Positions 55,322 through 62,495 of a stretch of 64,000 nucleotides of DNA are shown piece by piece. How positions within the stretch are numbered: position 1 is the first letter of the stretch; each line of letters opens with the position of its first letter. Below the pieces are notes generated by a model that saw nothing but the letters and a program-made list of their open reading frames with translations, searched no databases and was not told the origin of the DNA. A program made the translations under genes and the position numbers. Source of the stretch: Flagellatimonas centrodinii (GTDB lineage: Bacteria; Pseudomonadota; Gammaproteobacteria; Nevskiales; Nevskiaceae); the NCBI RefSeq assembly GCF_016918765.2, contig NZ_CP092104.1, positions 930,001-994,000 on the forward strand. The letters run 5' to 3'.

Positions 55322-55890
55322 CAGAGCAACTCGGCCACGGCCAGGAGCGCGCGCGCAGCGTCTCCCAGCTTGACGTTGCGGTCCATCGCCATCTTCCTCA
55401 GCTGTTCATAGGCATCGTTCTCGGACAGCCCCCGCCGTTGCATCAGCACCCCTTTGGCGCGGTCGATATCGCGGCGATCGGCAAGACGGGTCTTGGTGTC
55501 GGCCAGTTCGCGTCGCAGTGCCTGATGCTCGTCGAAGCGGGCAATGGCGACATCGATCACCGACTTCAGTCGCGTCGGCTGCATGCCGTCGACGACGTAG
55601 GCACTGACGCCCGCACGCATCGCCCGTCGCGCCATGTCGGAGTCACTGTGGGAGGCGAACACCACCACTGGCCGCGGGCGGTCACGCGAAATCTGTCCCA
55701 GCGATTCCAGGGTGTCGCGCGCAGGTGAGTCGACATCAATCAGGATCAGATCGGGCTGATGGCGCGCCACCGCCGCGATCAGATCCTCGGCCGGCCCGAG
55801 CTGTGCCACCACTTCATTGCCCGCGGCCGCAAGGGCCTGGCGCAGCAGCGCCATGCGTCCCAGATCGTCGTCGACAAGCATCACGCGCAT
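55321..55890 (-). CDS. nasT: ANTAR-domain antiterminator NasT
   Basis: A 189-residue protein. An N-terminal receiver-like domain (MRVMLVDDDLG...; LILIDVDSP) is followed by a C-terminal ANTAR domain (about 130-187: RRDIDRAKGVLMQRRGLSENDAYEQLRKMAM). The start at 55890 is chosen because it gives the receiver's first strand; ATG 55914 is possible. NasT binds paired hexaloop hairpins in mRNA leaders and prevents the terminator forming. Four such leaders are in this window. Confidence 0.92.
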   Translation of the reverse strand: MRVMLVDDDLGRMALLRQALAAAGNEVVAQLGPAEDLIAAVARHQPDLILIDVDSPARDTLESLGQISRDRPRPVVVFASHSDSDMARRAMRAGVSAYVVDGMQPTRLKSVIDVAIARFDEHQALRRELADTKTRLADRRDIDRAKGVLMQRRGLSENDAYEQLRKMAMDRNVKLGDAARALLAVAELL

Positions 55891-55970
55891 GGGTTGTAGA
55901 GCCGTCCGTCTCATGAATTCCAGTACAACCGCCGCAAGTTTCATGCCCTGTTGCAGCGGCGGCGGCCGCC

Positions 55971-55985
55971 GCACCGTCACGGTTC
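55971..55985. promoter_or_regulatory. Candidate NtrC site upstream of the DUF3034 operon
   Basis: GCACC-GTCAC-GGTTC matches the NtrC consensus in 9 of 10 fixed positions, followed 9 bp later by a free GGTGC. It is about 125 bp ahead of the -24/-12 promoter, in the divergent nasT region. The rest of 55891-56109 holds no gene. Confidence 0.5.
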
Positions 55986-56109
55986 ACGAAAACGGTGCGC
56001 CGGCGGCGGCCGGTCGCCATCGTCAGCCCCGCCGATGCCGTTGTGCAGTGCAGCAAAACACATTCCAGAACAACGGCTTGTCGGCGTTGGGCGCCGCGAT
56101 GGCCGCGGC

Positions 56110-56125
56110 TGGCACGCGAATTGCT
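56110..56125 (+). promoter_or_regulatory. Sigma-54 promoter of the DUF3034 operon
   Basis: TGGCACGCGAATTGCT is a perfect sigma-54 -24/-12 match. The predicted start, near 56136, is 35 bases ahead of stem-loop P1. Confidence 0.88.
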
Positions 56126-56170
56126 CCTTCCGACCCGTGATCGCGAGCGTTTCGCGAGCTCAACATTTAT

Positions 56171-56206
56171 CGGGCAATGACGCCCGGTGCAGGGATACCG
56201 ACGTCC
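56171..56206 (+). promoter_or_regulatory. ANTAR-type (NasT) RNA leader of the DUF3034 operon
   Basis: P1 (56171-56186): CGGGC, loop AATGAC, GCCCG. P2 (56193-56206): GGAT, loop ACCGAC, GTCC. Loops keep A1 and G4. The spacer is 6 bases. P2 shares ACGTCC with the terminator that follows. Confidence 0.82.
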
Positions 56207-56245
56207 ACATCACTGGTTCAAACCAGTGAGTGGGCGTTTTTTTTT
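56201..56245 (+). terminator. Leader terminator of the DUF3034 operon
   Basis: ACGTCCAC pairs with GTGGGCGT (one G-U), a one-base bulge, then TCACTGGT with ACCAGTGA around TCAA, followed by T9 (56237-56245). It ends 49 bp before the first gene. Together with P1/P2 it forms an on/off switch. Confidence 0.88.
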
Positions 56246-56294
56246 GCGTCAGGGAATAGGCAGTACCTACCCATACATAAGGAGTAGCAGGGAC

Positions 56295-57341
56295 ATGAAC
56301 ATCAACATCACGCGCAGCCTTCGGGCCTGCGGAGGCGCCGCGGTGCTGGCATCCGCGCTGTTCAGTGGCATGGCGACCGCCAACTACAACGACGGCAAGG
56401 TGTTTCTGACCGGGGGCGTGTTCACCACCGACGGCGCCGGCGGTGGCGGTGCCGTGCCATGGGCAACCATCACCGGTTATGAAACCCGCGACGGCATCAA
56501 CGGGGGCATCGGCTTCACCTACGCCAACCTGCCGGCACTGCAGCTGACGGTGATCGGCGGTGCCATCGGCTTCTACGATCGCTTCGAACTGTCGTATGCC
56601 CAACACGATCTGGCACTGAACCTGGCCAACCTCGACACCGTCGCACTGGTGAGCGAGGCGCTGGGGATCGAGACCGGCACCGACCCCTGGAACTCCACGC
56701 TGAAGATGAACGTCTACGGTGCCAAGCTGCGCTTGTTCGGGGATGCGGTCTACATCTCCGACAGCTGGATTCCGCAGGTGGCAATCGGCGGCTTCTGGAA
56801 GGAAAACACCACACCGGAACTGGTGTCGACCCTGGGCGCCGCCGAATCGGAAGACTGGGAAGCCTATGTCGCGGCCACCAAGGTGTTCTTCCGCTACAGC
56901 ACCCTGGTGAACTTCACCGGCCGCTATACCTCGGCCAATCAGACCGGCCTCACCGGCTTCGGCAGCTGTTCCGGCGCCGGCGCCAACGCGGAGTGCCAGA
57001 ACGACAAGGAGTTCCGCTTCGAGGCCTCGATCGCCCATCTGCTGACCAAGAACACCGCCATCGGGTTCGAGTACCAACAACACGGCGACAACCTTGACGG
57101 TCGCAGCATCAACCTGGCCGGCATCGACCTGTCGAGTGTCGCCGGTCTGCTGGAGACCGTCGGCATCGGCGGCGTCGCCGACGCGGTCACCCAGGAAGAA
57201 GAGAGTGACTGGATGGACATCTTCTTCGCCTATGCCCCCAACAAGAACATGTCGTTCGTCATCGCCTATCTGATGCTGGGCAACATCTCGGTTGCCGAGG
57301 ATCAGAACGGCTTCTACTTCTCCGTCCACGCCACGTTCTGA
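56295..57341 (+). CDS. DUF3034 outer-membrane protein
   Basis: A 348-residue protein. The start at 56295 gives a signal peptide (about 1-28); AGGAG/AGGGA precede it. The mature part is rich in aromatic beta strands with alternating hydrophobic residues and ends in Phe (SVHATF), as outer-membrane beta barrels do. It fits the DUF3034 family of unknown function. It is the first gene of the operon, which runs on with a hemoglobin. A porin-like or heme-related role is inference. Confidence 0.8.
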   Translation: MNINITRSLRACGGAAVLASALFSGMATANYNDGKVFLTGGVFTTDGAGGGGAVPWATITGYETRDGINGGIGFTYANLPALQLTVIGGAIGFYDRFELSYAQHDLALNLANLDTVALVSEALGIETGTDPWNSTLKMNVYGAKLRLFGDAVYISDSWIPQVAIGGFWKENTTPELVSTLGAAESEDWEAYVAATKVFFRYSTLVNFTGRYTSANQTGLTGFGSCSGAGANAECQNDKEFRFEASIAHLLTKNTAIGFEYQQHGDNLDGRSINLAGIDLSSVAGLLETVGIGGVADAVTQEEESDWMDIFFAYAPNKNMSFVIAYLMLGNISVAEDQNGFYFSVHATF

Positions 57342-57387
57342 AGCACGTGGCCCATTCGCAGTCCTCACGTTTCAAAGGAGACGCATC

Positions 57388-57858
57388 ATGAAACTGTTCA
57401 AACCCCTCATCGGGCTTGCCACCGGAGTCGCCCTGGCAATGGCCAGCCTGCAACCGCTGCATGCCGCCGAGACCAAGACCGATCCCATTCTCGGGGTCTC
57501 CGATGGGGCACTCGCCCGCTTCGGCGGTCACGAGGGCATGCGGGCCTGGGTCGAGAGCCTGTTCTACTACATCATGCTCGACAACCGGATCAATCATGTC
57601 TTCCGCGAATTCGGCAATGTGGAACGACAGATCGTGCTCAACACCCAGTTGGAAAAAATGGTGCTGGGCGGGCCCAACGAGTATCAGGGCGCCAGCATGA
57701 GTGCGGCGCACGCCGACCTTGGCATCACCATGACGCAATTCAACGCGGTGGTGGAAGCGGCCTACAACGCCTGCGAGCGCAACCTCATCAAGTACTACAC
57801 CTGCAATGAACTGGTGAACGCGCTGGCACCCTTCACCCGCGACATCGTCACCCGCTGA
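57388..57858 (+). CDS. Exported truncated hemoglobin
   Basis: A 156-residue protein (AAAGGAG 8 bp before the ATG). Signal peptide about 1-27, then a 2/2 (truncated) globin of group I type. FREF near residue 72-75 is the CD1 region, and His108 in MSAAHADLGIT is the proximal heme ligand. Two Cys (129 and 139) in the C-terminal part could form a disulfide in the periplasm. Most truncated hemoglobins are cytoplasmic, so the signal is notable. In Bradyrhizobium a NasST-controlled operon also contains a hemoglobin (bjgb) used against nitric oxide. Confidence 0.82.
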   Translation: MKLFKPLIGLATGVALAMASLQPLHAAETKTDPILGVSDGALARFGGHEGMRAWVESLFYYIMLDNRINHVFREFGNVERQIVLNTQLEKMVLGGPNEYQGASMSAAHADLGITMTQFNAVVEAAYNACERNLIKYYTCNELVNALAPFTRDIVTR

Positions 57859-57869
57859 CCCCGGAGGGC

Positions 57870-57911
57870 GTCGGCGTGACCGCGCGATCCGAGCGTGGCG
57901 GTCACGCCGAC
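57870..57911. other. Stem-loop between hemoglobin and FMN-protein genes
   Basis: GTCGGCGTGACCGC pairs perfectly with GCGGTCACGCCGAC (14 bp) around a 14-base loop. There is no T-run. It may protect the upstream mRNA or reduce transcription into the later genes. Confidence 0.65.
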
Positions 57912-57998
57912 ACCCGAAGGTTCCCCCCCGCCGGTGGCGGCCCCGAGTTTGCATGGGGGGTCGCCACCGGATTCCGGTTCGACCGACGTGAGACTCAC

Positions 57999-58559
57999 AT
58001 GTTGAAACCATGGCTACGCCACGCTGCGGCACTGCTGTCCCTCGGAGGGGCCCTCCACGGCACCCCGGTGGTCGCCCAGGAATGTCCGCCAGTGATCTGC
58101 ATCACCTTCATTTCCCGTGAAGCCTTTCTTGCCGAGGCGTTCGGCGCGGCGCCGCCGGCACCGCAGGTGCTGGAGCTCGACGATGCCCGGCTGGCCGCGC
58201 TGCAACCGATTTACGGCCGCAGCTTCCCCCAACGTCGTCTGCACTACTGGCGGGCCACTGATGGCCGCACCGCCTGGATCTTCGACGACATCGGCAAGGA
58301 GGGCTATCAGCCCACCACCGCCGGCTTCGTCATCAAGGACGGCACCGTGCTGGCTGCACGTGTGTTGTTCTACAAGGAATCCCGCGGCGAGCAGGTGGGT
58401 GAGGCCTCCTTCCTGCAGCAGCTGCTGGGCGCCCGCGCCGCCGGCACCGGCACCGGCATCGACAGGGTGCCCGACAACATCGCCGGCGCCACCTACTCGG
58501 TGGTGCTGATGCAACGGATGGCCGCCACCGCGCTGAAGCTGGACACGCTGGCACCATGA
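57999..58559 (+). CDS. Exported FMN-binding domain protein
   Basis: A 186-residue protein with signal peptide about 1-27. Residues about 90-180 match the FMN-binding domain (GYQPTTAGFVIKDG...), ending in DNIAGATYS, the site where ApbE attaches FMN to a Thr (here Thr165). So it is probably a covalent flavoprotein on the periplasmic side, carrying electrons. An ApbE is not in the window. The ribosome site is weak; the next gene overlaps its stop. Confidence 0.8.
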   Translation: MLKPWLRHAAALLSLGGALHGTPVVAQECPPVICITFISREAFLAEAFGAAPPAPQVLELDDARLAALQPIYGRSFPQRRLHYWRATDGRTAWIFDDIGKEGYQPTTAGFVIKDGTVLAARVLFYKESRGEQVGEASFLQQLLGARAAGTGTGIDRVPDNIAGATYSVVLMQRMAATALKLDTLAP

Positions 58560-59452
58560 GCATTCCCGCCGAATCGATGAACGAGCCCCTGCTCAAGCAA
58601 GGGGCAGCGGCATCGCCGCCGATGGAGCGGCGGCCGTCGCGCCTCACCCGCATCCGCCGTCGCCTCTCGCATCGGCTGGCGACACGGCCCAAGCGCAATC
58701 TGCTGATGACCCTGCGTGAGTGGCACAAGCGGATCGGCCTGTTCGCCTTCGCCTTCATGGGTTGGCTCGGCGCCAGCGGCTTTCTCATCAATCAGAGCGC
58801 CGAATGGGAATACGACGTCGTCCGCATCGACTGGCCCTGGGTCACCGCGCTCTACAGTCTGTCGGCCGAACCGCCCCGCAGCGGCTTTGGTGCCGGCGAC
58901 CATTGGCTGGCGATCACCAGCGATCACACCGTGCTCAATGGTCAACCGCTAGAGGAACCCATTCCCGATGTGCTCGGTCTTGTCGACAACGGCAAGCCCG
59001 ATGATGCCTTTCTGTTTGTCGGCGTGCCGGGCGGCCTGATCATGCTCACCACCGACGGTGAGCGCTACGACGTGCTGCGCTCGCCGATTCTCCCCGTCAC
59101 CACTGTGCGTCGCGTCGGGGTCACCGCCGAGGGCGCCATCGCGGTACAGGATCTGGACGCCTTCCAGAGCCACGACGATGGTCTGCAGTGGACACCGGTC
59201 GATCCGACCACGGTGCGCTGGTCACAACCGCAGACCCTGCCGGAGGCGGTGCGGGAGGACCTGCGGCCCTGGTCGCGCCCCAGCGTCTCGCTGGAACACC
59301 TGCTGGTCGATGCCCACAGTGGTCAGCTGTTCGGCAATACCGGGGCCTGGATCATCAATCTGGTCGGCCTGTCGTCGATGTGGCTGGCCTTCAGTGGCGT
59401 CTGGATGTGGTGGCGGATCCGCCGCAACCGGCGTCCCGCTGCACGTCGTTAG
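58556..59452 (+). CDS. PepSY-domain membrane protein
   Basis: A 298-residue inner-membrane protein. The ATG overlaps the FMN-protein stop (ATGA). A positively charged N-terminus with KRNLLMTLREWHKRIGL, typical of PepSY-associated helices, leads into a span (about 60-78), then a periplasmic domain of about 180 residues, and a second span near 263-285. Conserved His in HKRIG and the LVDAHSGQLFG segment fit the PepSY_TM group, some of which pass electrons to flavin or heme proteins. It probably serves the flavoprotein before it. Confidence 0.78.
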   Translation: MSIPAESMNEPLLKQGAAASPPMERRPSRLTRIRRRLSHRLATRPKRNLLMTLREWHKRIGLFAFAFMGWLGASGFLINQSAEWEYDVVRIDWPWVTALYSLSAEPPRSGFGAGDHWLAITSDHTVLNGQPLEEPIPDVLGLVDNGKPDDAFLFVGVPGGLIMLTTDGERYDVLRSPILPVTTVRRVGVTAEGAIAVQDLDAFQSHDDGLQWTPVDPTTVRWSQPQTLPEAVREDLRPWSRPSVSLEHLLVDAHSGQLFGNTGAWIINLVGLSSMWLAFSGVWMWWRIRRNRRPAARR

Positions 59453-59474
59453 GCTCGCCATTCAGGAGACTCCC

Positions 59475-59810
59475 ATGCACCGCACAGGCCGCTCCTCGCT
59501 GATGTTGCTTCTCACGCTCGCCGGCATGACGCTGGCGCGACCCTCCGAAGCTGCGCTGATGGCCGCCACCGCCATTGATCTCGGCAGCGCGGCGGCACAC
59601 TCGGCGCCGCCGCTGCTGCGACGGTTTCTGGTGTCGCTGATCTCACTGCTCGGCGGCATCGCGGTGAGCGTACAAGGCTGGGATGCCATCGCCGGTCAGC
59701 GCCGCGTCCGGGGCCTGTCGCTGGTGCTGGCCGGCATCATCATCGCCACCGGCGGCCTGGTGTTGCTTGGCCTCAACGCGCATCCGCCGACCTGGGACTG
59801 GTGGCTTTAG
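59475..59810 (+). CDS. Small membrane protein, unknown
   Basis: A 111-residue protein with AGGAGA 5 bp upstream. A signal-like N-terminus (about 1-27) and two hydrophobic segments (about 51-66 and 80-98). No recognised family. The YiiX-like gene overlaps its 3' end by 10 bp. Its place in the operon indicates a role with the PepSY protein. Confidence 0.6.
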   Translation: MHRTGRSSLMLLLTLAGMTLARPSEAALMAATAIDLGSAAAHSAPPLLRRFLVSLISLLGGIAVSVQGWDAIAGQRRVRGLSLVLAGIIIATGGLVLLGLNAHPPTWDWWL

Positions 59811-60874
59811 CACGGGACAGCGGTCGGCTGCTGGCGGCGCTGATGGTCGCCGCCGTCGGCACCACCGCTGCGGCACCGGCACCGTTCGCCGACACCCGCG
59901 CCGCCATCGCCGAAGCACGCCGGGCGGCGGACGCGGTGGCGGTCGTCGATGCACGCGTGCTGCCGCAGCCGGACCTCGATGCGGCGCTGTCAGCGCACCC
60001 CGGGTTTGCGTTGCAGGCTGGCGATGTGCTGCTGCTGCGCGGAACCGACCTGATATCGGCGGCCATCAGCCAGATCGGGCTGGCGCCCGCCGATTTTTCG
60101 CATATGGCCATCGTCGGCCTTGACCCTCTCTGGGACAGCCTCGAGATCGTCGAAGCCGGGGTCGCCGACGGCGTGCGGATTCAACTGGTCGAGGACTGGT
60201 TGCAGCAATCGTTTGTCCGCTTCCTGGTGCTGCGACATGAAGATGCCGCGGTGGCGCGTGCCGCCGCCGTGGCCGCCTACCGCGATGCCCAGAGCCGTAG
60301 CGGCGGGGCCCGTGTCTACGACTTCGCCCTGGCGCTCGGTGATGATCGGCGCCTGTACTGCAGCGAACTGATCCGCAACGCCTATGCGCGCGCCGCGCCG
60401 GCAGCCGCGCCGGTGCCGGTTGATGCCGCCCTGTCAAGAGTCGGTGGGCTGCTTGAGACCTATCCGCTGGCCCCCCTCGGGGTGCGCACAGACACCGTTT
60501 TTCTGCCCGACGACCTGCTGCTGGATGCCCGCTTTCGCCCCGTGCTGGAGCTGCGGCACCCGACACTGCTGGCAGAAAGCGAAGCCCTCGACATCTGGTT
60601 TCGGACCCTGTTCGCCAGGCTGCGCGGCCCCGCCCGCGACGACTGGGTGAAGACCATTGATGCCCAGGTTCCCCGCGGGCCGCTGGTGATTCCCTACCTG
60701 CTGCGCGACAACCTGCGGACGTACCTGCAGATGCCGGAGGCGGCGCGAGCCCCGATCGCGGGGATGGCGCTGCTGGCGGAGCGTGAAGCGGGTCGATTGG
60801 CGAGTACCGCGGCGCCGGTAGGCCCAAAAAGAAAGGCCGACACTCGCGTGCCGGTCTTTCGGTCCCTGCCCTGA
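59801..60874 (+). CDS. YiiX/YebB-like permuted papain-fold hydrolase
   Basis: A 357-residue protein from GTG 59801. A hydrophobic N-terminus (about 8-25) suggests export. The core has GDVLLLRG near 74-81, His101 in FSHMAIVG and Cys187 in LYCSEL, the His/Cys pair of the permuted NlpC/P60-like YiiX family. Members act on lipids or peptides. About 150 residues of unknown fold follow. It is the last gene of the operon; its final codons overlap the terminator of the opposite gene. Confidence 0.75.
   Translation: MALARDSGRLLAALMVAAVGTTAAAPAPFADTRAAIAEARRAADAVAVVDARVLPQPDLDAALSAHPGFALQAGDVLLLRGTDLISAAISQIGLAPADFSHMAIVGLDPLWDSLEIVEAGVADGVRIQLVEDWLQQSFVRFLVLRHEDAAVARAAAVAAYRDAQSRSGGARVYDFALALGDDRRLYCSELIRNAYARAAPAAAPVPVDAALSRVGGLLETYPLAPLGVRTDTVFLPDDLLLDARFRPVLELRHPTLLAESEALDIWFRTLFARLRGPARDDWVKTIDAQVPRGPLVIPYLLRDNLRTYLQMPEAARAPIAGMALLAEREAGRLASTAAPVGPKRKADTRVPVFRSLP
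60826..60859 (-). terminator. Terminator of the OmpA-cupredoxin gene
   Basis: On the minus strand AAGACCGGCAC pairs with GTGTCGGCCTT (one G-U, one mismatch) around GCGA, followed by TCTTTTT. It lies within the last codons of the opposite YiiX-like gene, 26 bp after the OmpA-cupredoxin stop. Confidence 0.75.
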
Positions 60875-60884
60875 AGGCGCTTTC

Positions 60885-62066
60885 TTATTCCACGATGATG
60901 GTGCCGCTCATGCGCTCACCGTGGATGTCGCAGATGTACGGATACTCCCCCGGCGTGTCGAAGGTGCGGGTCCAGGTGGCGCCGTCCCGCAACCGCGGCG
61001 ACATGGGGCCATCCCGGAAAGCGACGATGTGGTTGGAACCATCGTGATTCTCGAACGTCACGGTGGTCCCCGCCGCAACCTTGAGCACGCCGGGGCTGAA
61101 GGTCATGAAGTCGACGATCTTCACGGTGTTGCCGGCGGCGGCCGCGGGTGCCGCTGCGGCAGTGGCGACGGGGGCCGCCGCGGGAGCCGACACAGCCGCC
61201 GGTGGTGGCACCGGCGTCGGCGCGGCTGCCACCGGCGCCGCAGGGGGTGGCGGCTCGACCGGCTTCGCCGCAGTCCCGTTGGCCACCACCTTGATCACCC
61301 CTTTCATGTCGGGATAGATCTGGCTGGCGTAGTGATAGGTCCCGGGCCGGTCGAAGGTCCACGAATAGGTATCGCCCGGCGAGATGCGCGAACTTTCCCG
61401 GTCGAACAACGTGACCGCGTGATGGAAGCCGGGATCGTTGTTGGTCCACCGCACCAGCGTGCCGGGCGGCACGATGATCTCGGCCGGCACGTATTCGCGC
61501 TGCGGCACGATGGAAATCTCGCTGGTGGTGTAGACCGGACCGGTGGGTGCCGGCGTCGGCGTCGGCAGCGCGGCCACCGGCAGCGAGCCGATGACCTTCA
61601 GCTCGACACGACGATTCATCGCACGGCCTTCTTCGGTGTCGTTGGTATCAACCGGTGCCGCTTCGCCATACCCCTGGGCGGTAAGACGGCCGGGGTCGAT
61701 GCCACGTGAAACCAGGTAAGCCACCGTCGCCTCGGCACGCTGCTCCGACAGCGTCAGGTTATAGGCTTCGGACCCGAGCGCATCGGTATACCCCCCGATC
61801 TCGACCCGCAGGTCGGGACGCGCGGTCAGCGCGTCGGCGACAGGGTCAAGCAATGCCCGACCATTGATGTCCAGCGACCCCACATCGAGCGCGAAGTTGA
61901 TGCCGTGCAGCATCACCACGTCGCCCTCGCCACAGCCCGACAGATTGACCGCAAAATCTGGGCCCGTGCTGCACACGGGGGCCTGCGCCGCAACCGACGT
62001 GGTGTGCCCCGCTGCAACTGTGAGCGCGACCATCGCCGGAACGGCGTGTCGGCGGAATGTCTTCAT
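60885..62066 (-). CDS. OmpA-domain protein with two cupredoxin domains
   Basis: A 393-residue exported protein (signal about 1-27). The start is ATG 62066 (GGGAG upstream). Residues about 50-160 form an OmpA-like peptidoglycan-binding domain (TLSEQRAEATVAYLVSRGI; NRRVELKV). Cupredoxin 1 (181-263) keeps His215/216 but has Ser248 and Tyr251 where the copper Cys and His should be. Cupredoxin 2 (315-393) has His346, Cys379, His382 and Met386, a complete type 1 copper site. A long Pro/Ala linker joins them. So it anchors a blue-copper domain to the cell wall. Its leader is the third ANTAR/sigma-54 unit. Confidence 0.85.
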   Translation of the reverse strand: MKTFRRHAVPAMVALTVAAGHTTSVAAQAPVCSTGPDFAVNLSGCGEGDVVMLHGINFALDVGSLDINGRALLDPVADALTARPDLRVEIGGYTDALGSEAYNLTLSEQRAEATVAYLVSRGIDPGRLTAQGYGEAAPVDTNDTEEGRAMNRRVELKVIGSLPVAALPTPTPAPTGPVYTTSEISIVPQREYVPAEIIVPPGTLVRWTNNDPGFHHAVTLFDRESSRISPGDTYSWTFDRPGTYHYASQIYPDMKGVIKVVANGTAAKPVEPPPPAAPVAAAPTPVPPPAAVSAPAAAPVATAAAAPAAAAGNTVKIVDFMTFSPGVLKVAAGTTVTFENHDGSNHIVAFRDGPMSPRLRDGATWTRTFDTPGEYPYICDIHGERMSGTIIVE

Positions 62067-62103
62067 AAGGTGATCTCCCGGATCGAATGCCGTTGCCACG
62101 GCC

Positions 62104-62141
62104 AAAAAAAATCCACCCAGCCCCGGGTGGGGCTGGGTGGA
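62104..62141 (-). terminator. Leader terminator of the OmpA-cupredoxin gene
   Basis: Minus strand TCCACCCAGCCCC pairs perfectly with GGGGCTGGGTGGA (13 bp) around ACCC, followed by T8. It lies 38 bp before the ATG. Its 5' TCC is shared with P2. Confidence 0.9.
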
Positions 62142-62172
62142 CGTCATCATCCCTGCGCAACCGTCATTGGTT
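62139..62172 (-). promoter_or_regulatory. ANTAR-type (NasT) RNA leader of the OmpA-cupredoxin gene
   Basis: P1 (62159-62172): AACC, loop AATGAC, GGTT. P2 (62139-62152): GGAT, loop GATGAC, GTCC. P2 has G rather than A at loop position 1, the one deviation among eight loops here. The spacer is 6 bases. Confidence 0.72.
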
Positions 62173-62207
62173 TCGCGTGCCGGCAACCGCCGGCGTGAAA
62201 TAGGTGG

Positions 62208-62223
62208 AGCAATACTTGTGCCA
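62208..62223 (-). promoter_or_regulatory. Sigma-54 promoter of the OmpA-cupredoxin gene
   Basis: Minus strand TGGCACAAGTATTGCT matches the sigma-54 consensus with one change (A for G in the seventh position). Predicted start about 62197. Confidence 0.82.
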
Positions 62224-62275
62224 CCGGCGACCCGTCACTGCAGCGGCGTGATCGGTGAACATCGGGCGTGTCGAT

Positions 62276-62290
62276 GCGCCACCACAGTGC
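62276..62290. promoter_or_regulatory. Possible shared NtrC site
   Basis: GCGCC-ACCAC-AGTGC matches the NtrC consensus in 8 of 10 fixed positions. It lies between the two divergent sigma-54 promoters and so could serve both. The rest of 62224-62354 holds no gene. Confidence 0.35.
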
Positions 62291-62354
62291 ACGCCGTCGG
62301 TGGATTCTGGTGCACGCGGCGCCCTGACCTGCCGGTTTCGGGGTCCGGGCAGCG

Positions 62355-62370
62355 TGGCACGATGGTTGCT
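62355..62370 (+). promoter_or_regulatory. Sigma-54 promoter of the gene at 62496
   Basis: TGGCACGATGGTTGCT is a perfect sigma-54 match. Predicted start about 62381, 28 bases ahead of P1. Confidence 0.88.
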
Positions 62371-62408
62371 CGTCAACACGCGGGCTTCACGCCAGCGGCG
62401 AGGGCCCA

Positions 62409-62446
62409 TGGACCAATGGAGGTCCACAACCAGGACAACGGCGTCC
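62409..62446 (+). promoter_or_regulatory. ANTAR-type (NasT) RNA leader of the gene at 62496
   Basis: P1 (62409-62426): TGGACC, loop AATGGA, GGTCCA. P2 (62433-62446): GGAC, loop AACGGC, GTCC. Both loops have A1 and G4. Spacer 6 bases. GTCC of P2 is also the beginning of the terminator. Confidence 0.85.
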
Positions 62447-62482
62447 ACCCAGCCCCACCCGGGGCTGGGTGGACTTTTTTTT
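62443..62482 (+). terminator. Leader terminator of the gene at 62496
   Basis: GTCCACCCAGCCCC pairs perfectly with GGGGCTGGGTGGAC (14 bp) around ACCC, then T8. It is nearly the same sequence as the leader terminator on the opposite strand at 62104-62141, so the two probably arose by inverted duplication. Confidence 0.9.
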
Positions 62483-62495
62483 GGGAGGCGCTCAG

